Source of the DNA: Paraburkholderia sp. PREW-6R
GTDB taxonomy: Bacteria; Pseudomonadota; Gammaproteobacteria; Burkholderiales; Burkholderiaceae
Assembly: GCF_039621805.1 (NCBI RefSeq)
Contig: NZ_CP155074.1
Location: forward strand, 434,001 to 498,000
DNA: 64,000 nt
Direction of reading: 5' to 3'
Position numbers and translations under genes: made by a program. The notes under the pieces are model-generated. The model was not told where the DNA came from. It saw only the letters and a list, made by a program, of their open reading frames with translations, and made no database searches. How positions within the stretch are numbered: the stretch's first letter is position 1; each line of letters begins with the position of its first letter. Of the stretch, positions 57,900-64,000 are shown in pieces.

Positions 57900-58904
57900 T
57901 CATGCGACCCACTCCGTGATCACAGGCGTATCGAGCATTGGAGCAGATTCGCGCTCTTCGAAAGTGCGCTTCGTACAGGTGGCGTCGAGACTGCCTTTTC
58001 CGCTTAGCAACGGGCAACGGTCGAAGACCTCGGCGATCCAGTCTACGAAGACACGGACTTTGGGCGACAGATGACGACTGTGCGGATAGACCGCGGAAAT
58101 CGGCATCGGCAAAGGCTTCAGCTCGGGCAGTACTTCGATCAGCTGACCCGAACGCAGATGCGGCAGCACCATGAAGCGCGCCGGCTGAATCAGACCGAAG
58201 CCTTCGAGTCCGCAGGTCACGTACGCGTCTGCGTCGTTGACTGACACGATGCCCTTCATCTTCACTTCGATCTCTTTGCCGTCCACCATGAAGGCCCAGT
58301 CGAGCGTGCGCCCGGTACGGCTCGAAAAGTAATTCACTGCTTTGTGGTTGTCGAGGTCTTCCAGCGAAGCCGGCATGCCGGCGCGCTCGATATAGCCGGG
58401 CGCGGCGCAAGTCACGCCTTCGAATAGACCGATACGGCGCGCGACGAGCGAAGAGTCCTGCAGCGCGCCTACTCGTACGACGCAATCCACGCCTTCCTGC
58501 AGCAGGTCGACCGGGCGGTCCGACAAGCCGAGTTGCAGATCGATGTCCGGATAGCGCGTGTGGAATTCACAGAGCGACGGAATCACCAGTAGCCGGCCGA
58601 TCGACCCCGGCATGTCGATTCGCAGCTTGCCGTGCGGCTTTTTATTGCCGCTCTGAAAACTCGCTTCGGTCTCTTCCACATCCGCGAGGATGCGCACGCA
58701 ACGTTCGTAGTAAGCCGCGCCGTCCGGCGTGAGCGACAGACGCCGCGTGGTCCGGTGCATCAGACGCGTGCCAAGAAACGCTTCGAGGTTCTGAATGATG
58801 GTGGTAACCGATGCGCGCGGCAGGTCCAGCGTTTCCGCTGCGCGGGTAAAGCTGTTGGTGTCGACAACACGCGTGAACACTTGCATGGCCTGAAGCCGGT
58901 CCAT
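57900..58904 (-). CDS. ceoR: LysR-type regulator of the divergent efflux operon (CeoR/BpeT-like)
   Basis: 334 residues. N-terminal HTH (MQVFTRVVDTNSFTRAAETL, PRASVTTIIQNLEAFLG) and the LysR co-inducer domain. It is divergent from llpE-ceoA-ceoB, exactly the layout of ceoR-llpE-ceoAB-opcM in B. cenocepacia and bpeT-llpE-bpeEF-oprC in B. pseudomallei. The C-terminal extension of about 30 residues is typical of that group. Symbol by synteny. Confidence 0.82.
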   Translation of the reverse strand: MDRLQAMQVFTRVVDTNSFTRAAETLDLPRASVTTIIQNLEAFLGTRLMHRTTRRLSLTPDGAAYYERCVRILADVEETEASFQSGNKKPHGKLRIDMPGSIGRLLVIPSLCEFHTRYPDIDLQLGLSDRPVDLLQEGVDCVVRVGALQDSSLVARRIGLFEGVTCAAPGYIERAGMPASLEDLDNHKAVNYFSSRTGRTLDWAFMVDGKEIEVKMKGIVSVNDADAYVTCGLEGFGLIQPARFMVLPHLRSGQLIEVLPELKPLPMPISAVYPHSRHLSPKVRVFVDWIAEVFDRCPLLSGKGSLDATCTKRTFEERESAPMLDTPVITEWVA

Positions 58905-59054
58905 TGCAGACCTCCAGAAAAAGGCAGGTGCCGCGCGGAGTCAGATCCGCAGAGCAATCGCACTCGATTGTTCAGGGGCACCGAATTGTGTTGCCGGATT
59001 ATAGGCATTTATTTACGAGTCTGCTGAACCCACAATTCGCACCATTGAAGTTCT

Positions 59055-59930
59055 ATGCGCATTGCGCGGCTCGATATGGATGCATTCAAATCGCCGTTTT
59101 CCTTCATGCCCGCCGGCAGCACGCCGGCAGAGCCAGATGGAACGGCGCTCGACGTCACTGACGTGCAGATTGAAGGACACGCACAGGACATCACGTTGCG
59201 GTTGTACCGCCATGCAAACAAAACCGCACTGCCTGTGCTGCTTTATTTTCACGGCGGCGGTTTTACGAAGGGCTCGATCAATCAGGCCGACTTCGCTGCG
59301 CGTTATTTCGCAGAACACTTCCCGGCACTGGTGGTGTCGGTGGGTTATTCACTGGCGCCGAAGTTTCCGTTTCCCGCGGCACCGGAAGACGCGCATCGTG
59401 CCGCGCTCTGGGTACAGACACGGGCGCGCGCGTTTGGCGGCAATAGCAGGAAGATTGGCGTGGCAGGTCACGATGCAGGCGGGCAGTTGGCCAACTGTCT
59501 GGCGTTCATCGCACGGGACCGCGGCGACGTGAAGATCTCCGCGCAGGCGCTGTTCGGACCCATGCTCGATCCCAGCCTGACGCGGCTTGGCGACGAAAAG
59601 CGCCTGGGTTCGGATATCACCGCCAGGGAATGCGCGGCCTGTTACCGCGCCTATCTGCCGCAAGCGTCGCAGCGCATGCACCCCTACGCCGCGCCGCTCG
59701 AGTCGGCGCGGCTGGCGGGCCTGCCGGCGACGCTGATTGCAACGGCGCAAAACGACGTGCTGCATGTGGAAGCGGAGAAATATGCGAGCAGTCTGATCGA
59801 TGCCGGTGTGCTGACCCAGGTGGTCCGCTATCCAAGCGTTTCGCATGCCGCGCTAGCCGATCATCCGCCGGCGTTGCAGGAAGCGGTGCGATTTTTTCAG
59901 TGGCGCTTCGATGCGCGCGCCCATCGATGA
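59055..59930 (+). CDS. llpE: LlpE-like alpha/beta hydrolase with a replaced nucleophile
   Basis: 291 residues. Hormone-sensitive-lipase-like fold: LYFHGGGFTKGS oxyanion motif and VSVGYSLAPKFPFPAAPEDA. The nucleophile elbow that normally reads GDSAGG is GHDAGG, so the serine is Asp. Position before the efflux adaptor matches llpE of the ceo/bpe operons. Activity is doubtful as an ordinary esterase; it may be a binding protein or an atypical hydrolase. A weak ribosome site precedes the ATG. Confidence 0.78.
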   Translation: MRIARLDMDAFKSPFSFMPAGSTPAEPDGTALDVTDVQIEGHAQDITLRLYRHANKTALPVLLYFHGGGFTKGSINQADFAARYFAEHFPALVVSVGYSLAPKFPFPAAPEDAHRAALWVQTRARAFGGNSRKIGVAGHDAGGQLANCLAFIARDRGDVKISAQALFGPMLDPSLTRLGDEKRLGSDITARECAACYRAYLPQASQRMHPYAAPLESARLAGLPATLIATAQNDVLHVEAEKYASSLIDAGVLTQVVRYPSVSHAALADHPPALQEAVRFFQWRFDARAHR

Positions 59931-59975
59931 AAACGAAACAAGCAGAAATCCAATCAACGATACCGGGAGTTTCAC

Positions 59976-61187
59976 ATGTCTATTCTTCCTCTTTCCCGTC
60001 GCCGTGTGGCGATCGCAGTGCTAGCCGTCGTCGTCGTGGCCGGGCTGGGCACGTTCGGCGCCATCCGTGTCGACGCAAGCTCGCCCGCTGCGCCGACCAT
60101 CGTGCCGGAGGTGGACGTCGCCACGGTGGTGCAAAAGACGATCACCGACTGGCAGAGCTACTCCGGCCGCCTCGAAGCCGTCGAAAAAGTGGACGTGCGT
60201 TCGCAGGTGCCCGGCACGATCGTGTCGGTGAACTTCAAGGACGGCGCGCTCGTGAAGAAGGGCGACACGCTGTTCGTGATCGATCCGCGCCCGTATGCAG
60301 CCGAAGTGGATCGCGCCGAGGCGCAGCTCGCCGCCGCGCAGGCCCGCACCGGTTACACGCAAAGCGACTGGGAACGCGCGCAACGTCTGATTGCGGACAA
60401 CGCGATTGCGAAGCGCGACTACGACGAGAAGCAGAACGCCGCGCGCGAGGCGAGCGCGAATCTGAAAGCGGCGCAGGCCGCGCTCGAAACCGCGCGCATC
60501 AATCTCGGCTACACGAAGATCGTGGCGCCGGTGTCGGGCCGCGTGTCGCGTGCCGAAATCACGGTGGGTAATGTCATTTCCGCCGGCGCGGGCGCTGCGC
60601 CGCTGACCACGCTCGTGTCGGTGTCGCCGATCTATGCGTCGTTCGACGCGGACGAGCAGACGTATCTGCAGTACCTGAGCCGCGCGAAGGATGGCAGCAA
60701 GGTGCCGGTCGAACTCGGTCTCGCCGACGAAAGCGGCTATTCGCGCAGCGGCGTGATCGAGTCGGTGGATAACCGGCTCGACACGTCGTCGGGCACGATC
60801 CGCGTGCGCGCGCGTTTCGATAACGAAGACGGCGCACTGATTCCCGGACTTTATGCGCGCGTGAAGGTGGGCGGCAGCGAGCCGCATCCGGCGCTGTTGA
60901 TCGACGACGCCGCAGTGGGCACGGACCAGGACAAAAAGTTCGTACTGGTGGTCGATCAGAGCAACCACGTGGTGTACCGCGAGATCTCGGTGGGCGGCAT
61001 GCAGGGCAATCTGCGAGTCGTCAAGGGTGGCCTGAAGGCGAGCGAGCGCATCGTCGTGAACGGCGTGCAGCGTGTACGTCCTGGCGACGCGGTGCGCGCG
61101 CACATGGTGCCGATGACGGCCGATCAGGACCCGAACAGCGCGCCGCTTGCGCAAACGCGCGCGAAAGCCGCGGACAAGAACTCGTGA
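59976..61187 (+). CDS. ceoA: RND efflux periplasmic adaptor (CeoA/BpeE-like)
   Basis: 403 residues. N-terminal signal or anchor segment (IAVLAVVVVAGLGTFGAI) without lipobox Cys. Biotinyl-lipoyl halves VDVRSQVPGTIVSVNFKDG and TKIVAPVSGRVSRAEI flank an alpha-hairpin; a beta-barrel with RVRARFDNEDGALIPGLYAR follows. GGGAG precedes the ATG. Links the inner-membrane pump to an outer-membrane channel. Confidence 0.9.
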   Translation: MSILPLSRRRVAIAVLAVVVVAGLGTFGAIRVDASSPAAPTIVPEVDVATVVQKTITDWQSYSGRLEAVEKVDVRSQVPGTIVSVNFKDGALVKKGDTLFVIDPRPYAAEVDRAEAQLAAAQARTGYTQSDWERAQRLIADNAIAKRDYDEKQNAAREASANLKAAQAALETARINLGYTKIVAPVSGRVSRAEITVGNVISAGAGAAPLTTLVSVSPIYASFDADEQTYLQYLSRAKDGSKVPVELGLADESGYSRSGVIESVDNRLDTSSGTIRVRARFDNEDGALIPGLYARVKVGGSEPHPALLIDDAAVGTDQDKKFVLVVDQSNHVVYREISVGGMQGNLRVVKGGLKASERIVVNGVQRVRPGDAVRAHMVPMTADQDPNSAPLAQTRAKAADKNS

Positions 61188-61242
61188 GCCCCATGCGCCG
61201 CGTTCTGCTGGTGCGCGCGTGCTCCAACGTTAAGAGCTTCTC

Positions 61243-64000
61243 ATGAACATATCCAAATTCTTTATCGACCGGCCGATCTTCGCGGGCGTGCTGTCGGTGC
61301 TGATCCTGCTGGCGGGCGTGATCTCGCTTTTCAAGCTGCCGATCTCCGAGTATCCCGAAGTCGTGCCGCCGTCGGTCGTGGTGCACGCGCAGTATCCGGG
61401 CGCCAACCCGAAGGTCATCGCCGAAGCCGTCGCGTCGCCGCTGGAAGAGCAGATCAACGGCGTCGAGAACATGCTGTATATGCAGTCGCAAGCGAATAGC
61501 GACGGCAATCTCACGCTCACCGTCACGTTCAAGCTCGGCACCAATCCTGACCTCGCGACGCAACTCGTGCAGAACCGTGTGAATCAGGCCCTGCCGCGCT
61601 TGCCGGAAGACGTGCAGCGCCTCGGCATTACGACGATCAAAAGTTCGCCGACGCTGACGATGGTGGTCCACCTGATTTCGCCGAACAATCGTTACGACAT
61701 GACGTATCTGCGCAATTACGCGGTGTTGAACGTCAAGGACCGGCTCGCGCGGATTCAGGGTGTGGGCGAAGTGCAGTTGTGGGGTTCGGGCGATTACGCG
61801 ATGCGCGTGTGGCTCGATCCGCAGAAAGTGGCGCAGCGCGGGCTGACCGCGACCGAGGTGGTCAACGCGATTCGCGAGCAGAACGTTCAGGTGGCGGCCG
61901 GTGTAATCGGCGCATCGCCTTCGGTGCCGGGCACGCAGTTGCAATTGTCGGTGAATGCACGCGGCCGGCTGAAGACCGAGGGCGAATTCGGCGACATCAT
62001 CGTGAAGACCGCGCCTGACGGCGGCGTGACCTATCTGCGCGACATTGCCCGGATCGAGCTGGCGGCGTCGGAATATGGGCTGCGTTCGCTGCTGGATAAC
62101 AAGCCGGCCGTTGCGCTCGCAATCAACCAGGCGCCGGGCGCGAACTCGCTGGCGATTTCCGATCAGGTGCGCTCCGCAATGAAGGAACTCGCGGAAGACA
62201 TGCCGGCCGGCGTCGAGTACAAGATCGTTTATGACCCGACGCAGTTCGTGCGTTCGAGTATCGAGGCAGTCGTGCACACGCTGCTCGAAGCGATTGCGCT
62301 GGTGGTGATCGTCGTGATCGTATTCCTGCAAACGTGGCGGGCGTCGATCATTCCGCTGATTGCGGTGCCGGTGTCGATTGTCGGGACGTTTTCGCTTCTG
62401 CTGGCATTCGGTTTTTCGATCAACGCGCTGTCTTTGTTCGGTATGGTGCTGGCCATCGGGATCGTGGTCGACGACGCGATCGTGGTGGTGGAGAACGTCG
62501 AACGTAATATCGAAAATGGACTGAGTGCGCGCGACGCGACGTACAAGGCCATGCAGGAAGTGAGCGGACCGATTATCGCCATTGCACTCACGCTGGTTGC
62601 CGTGTTCGTGCCGCTTGCTTTCATGACCGGCTTGACGGGTCAGTTCTACAAACAGTTCGCAATGACCATTGCGATCTCGACGGTCATCTCCGCATTCAAC
62701 TCGCTCACGCTGTCGCCGGCGTTGTCGGCAATGCTGTTGCGCAGCCACGGTGCGAAAGAAGACTTTCTGACGCGTGTGATGAATCGTCTGCTGGGCGGCT
62801 TTTTCAGGCGCTTCAACAAGGTGTTTCACCGCGGATCGTCGGCGTATGGCAAGGGCGTGACCGGCGTATTGCGGCGTAAAGGTGCGATGCTCGCCGTGTA
62901 CGCGATTCTGCTCGGCGCGACTGTTCTCATTTCGCGCGTCGTGCCCGGCGGCTTCGTGCCGGCGCAGGACAAGGAATACCTGATCGCATTCGCACAGTTG
63001 CCCAATGGCGCATCGCTCGATCGTACCGAAAAAGTGATTCGCGACATGAGCGCGATTGCACTGAAGCAGCCGGGCGTTGAAAGTGCGGTGGCGTTCCCTG
63101 GTTTGTCGGTGAACGGCTTCACGAACAGCTCGAGTGCAGGGATTGTGTTCGTTACGCTCAAGCCGTTCAAGGAGCGTGGCAGCAAGACACTCGCCGCAGG
63201 TGCGATTGCCGGCGCGCTGAATCAGCAATATGCCGCAATCAAGGACTCCTTCGTTGCAGTGTTCCCGCCGCCGCCGGTGCTTGGCCTCGGTACGCTCGGC
63301 GGCTTCAAGATGCAGCTGGAGGACCATGGTGCGCTCGGTTACGCGGAATTGAACAAGGCGGCCGAGGCGTTCGTCAAGAAGGCTGCGCAAACGCCTGAAC
63401 TCGGGCCGACGTTCTCGAGTTACCAGATTAACGTGCCGCAACTGAACGTCGACCTCGATCGTGTGAAGGCGAAGCAACTCGGTGTGCCCGTGACCGACGT
63501 GTTCAACACGATGCAGATCTATCTGGGATCGCTGTACGTAAACGACTTCAACCGGTTTGGCCGCGTGTATCAGGTGCGGGTGCAGGCGGATGCGCCGTTC
63601 CGTCAACGCGCCGACGACATACTGCAACTGAAGACGCGCAATGCGGCGGGCGACATGGTGCCGTTGTCGTCGCTGGTCACGGTTGCGCCGACGTATGGTC
63701 CGGAAATGGTGGTGCGTTACAACGGCTATACGGCCGCGGATATCAACGGTGGACCCGCGCCGGGCTTTTCGTCGGGACAGGCGCAGGCCGCGGCCGAGCG
63801 CGTGGCGGCAGAGGTGTTGCCGCGCGGCGTCAAACTGGAGTGGACCGACCTGACATATCAGCAGATTCTCGCTGGCAATGCGGGTATGTGGGTGTTTCCG
63901 ATCAGCGTGCTGCTCGTGTTCCTCGTGCTGGCCGCGCTGTATGAAAGCCTGACGCTGCCGCTCGCGGTGATCCTGATCGTGCCGATGAGCGTGCTATCCG
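61243..64000 (+). CDS. ceoB: RND efflux permease, CeoB/BpeF-like, truncated by window end
   Basis: About 919 codons are present and the reading frame is still open at position 64000. The start MNISKFFIDRPIFAGVLS is the canonical HAE1 beginning, with PGANPKVIAEAVASPLEEQI and IGIVVDDAIVVVENVERN, where the two Asp form the proton relay. It exports antibiotics such as chloramphenicol, trimethoprim and fluoroquinolones in characterised homologues. The outer-membrane channel gene should lie just beyond the right edge. Confidence 0.93.
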   Translation, partial: MNISKFFIDRPIFAGVLSVLILLAGVISLFKLPISEYPEVVPPSVVVHAQYPGANPKVIAEAVASPLEEQINGVENMLYMQSQANSDGNLTLTVTFKLGTNPDLATQLVQNRVNQALPRLPEDVQRLGITTIKSSPTLTMVVHLISPNNRYDMTYLRNYAVLNVKDRLARIQGVGEVQLWGSGDYAMRVWLDPQKVAQRGLTATEVVNAIREQNVQVAAGVIGASPSVPGTQLQLSVNARGRLKTEGEFGDIIVKTAPDGGVTYLRDIARIELAASEYGLRSLLDNKPAVALAINQAPGANSLAISDQVRSAMKELAEDMPAGVEYKIVYDPTQFVRSSIEAVVHTLLEAIALVVIVVIVFLQTWRASIIPLIAVPVSIVGTFSLLLAFGFSINALSLFGMVLAIGIVVDDAIVVVENVERNIENGLSARDATYKAMQEVSGPIIAIALTLVAVFVPLAFMTGLTGQFYKQFAMTIAISTVISAFNSLTLSPALSAMLLRSHGAKEDFLTRVMNRLLGGFFRRFNKVFHRGSSAYGKGVTGVLRRKGAMLAVYAILLGATVLISRVVPGGFVPAQDKEYLIAFAQLPNGASLDRTEKVIRDMSAIALKQPGVESAVAFPGLSVNGFTNSSSAGIVFVTLKPFKERGSKTLAAGAIAGALNQQYAAIKDSFVAVFPPPPVLGLGTLGGFKMQLEDHGALGYAELNKAAEAFVKKAAQTPELGPTFSSYQINVPQLNVDLDRVKAKQLGVPVTDVFNTMQIYLGSLYVNDFNRFGRVYQVRVQADAPFRQRADDILQLKTRNAAGDMVPLSSLVTVAPTYGPEMVVRYNGYTAADINGGPAPGFSSGQAQAAAERVAAEVLPRGVKLEWTDLTYQQILAGNAGMWVFPISVLLVFLVLAALYESLTLPLAVILIVPMSVLS

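Noticed and set aside
61021..63627. Minus-strand ORF of 868 codons opposite the RND genes
   Set aside because: It mirrors the codon bias of ceoA and ceoB; the product is His/Arg-rich with no motif, and the plus-strand genes are unmistakable.

Overview
The window looks like ordinary chromosomal DNA of a Burkholderiales bacterium, most likely Paraburkholderia or Burkholderia. The evidence is high GC content with strong third-position GC bias, an ABC-type phnCDE transporter, DUF4148 periplasmic proteins, a duplicated H-NS-type nucleoid protein, a gabR/gabTD locus, a giant NAD-glutamate dehydrogenase, and a ceoR/llpE/ceoAB (bpeEF-oprC-like) efflux locus at the right edge. I see no transposase, integrase, phage gene, tRNA, rRNA or CRISPR array. 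The species call is inference.

Layout from left to right. 0-2 kb: edge of a LysR regulator, an MDR-type quinone oxidoreductase and an SDR reductase. 2.6-4.9 kb: a secreted 758-residue Gly/Asn/His/Asp repeat protein. 5-8.4 kb: a ligase-associated DNA-damage pair (PdeM nuclease/phosphoesterase and Lhr-type helicase) without its usual ligase and exonuclease. 8.7-13.9 kb: small genes (FKBP isomerase, DUF488, H-NS with two DNA-binding motifs and a Lys/Ala tail, cardiolipin synthase). 13.9-18.7 kb: a four-gene minus-strand run of lipoprotein arylsulfatase, formylglycine-generating enzyme, NlpA-type binding protein and YkgJ-type Cys-cluster protein. 18.8-24.6 kb: BON protein, catalase-like protein, and a two-component system divergent from a DUF3311/MctP monocarboxylate transporter. 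24.7-27.1 kb: DadA-like oxidase and XRE-cupin regulator with a clear inverted-repeat operator.

27.2-31.9 kb: a tightly coupled four-gene operon (DUF3348, DUF802, OmpA/MotB-like, DUF2894). It encodes a MotA/TolQ-like four-helix membrane protein with a roughly 600-residue cytoplasmic helical tail and a MotB-like partner with the proton-channel aspartate. This is the best candidate in the window for an undescribed machine; it resembles Zorya ZorAB in architecture but has no helicase or nuclease partner.

32.4-35.4 kb: an unusual response regulator, a multi-TM histidine kinase and a hotdog thioesterase. 35.9-43.7 kb: esterase, second thioesterase, gabD-gabT with divergent gabR, and a PIN toxin/antitoxin pair. 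43.8-48.7 kb: phnCDE phosphonate uptake, then an M14 peptidase and alpha/beta hydrolase pair. 48.9-57.7 kb: NAD-glutamate dehydrogenase, CDF transporter, aldo/keto reductase, purine nucleoside permease, a possible 24-residue ORF and a DUF4148 protein. 57.9-64 kb: LysR regulator divergent from an llpE-ceoA-ceoB multidrug efflux operon that runs off the end.

All family names come from recognising motifs by eye; no database search was run.
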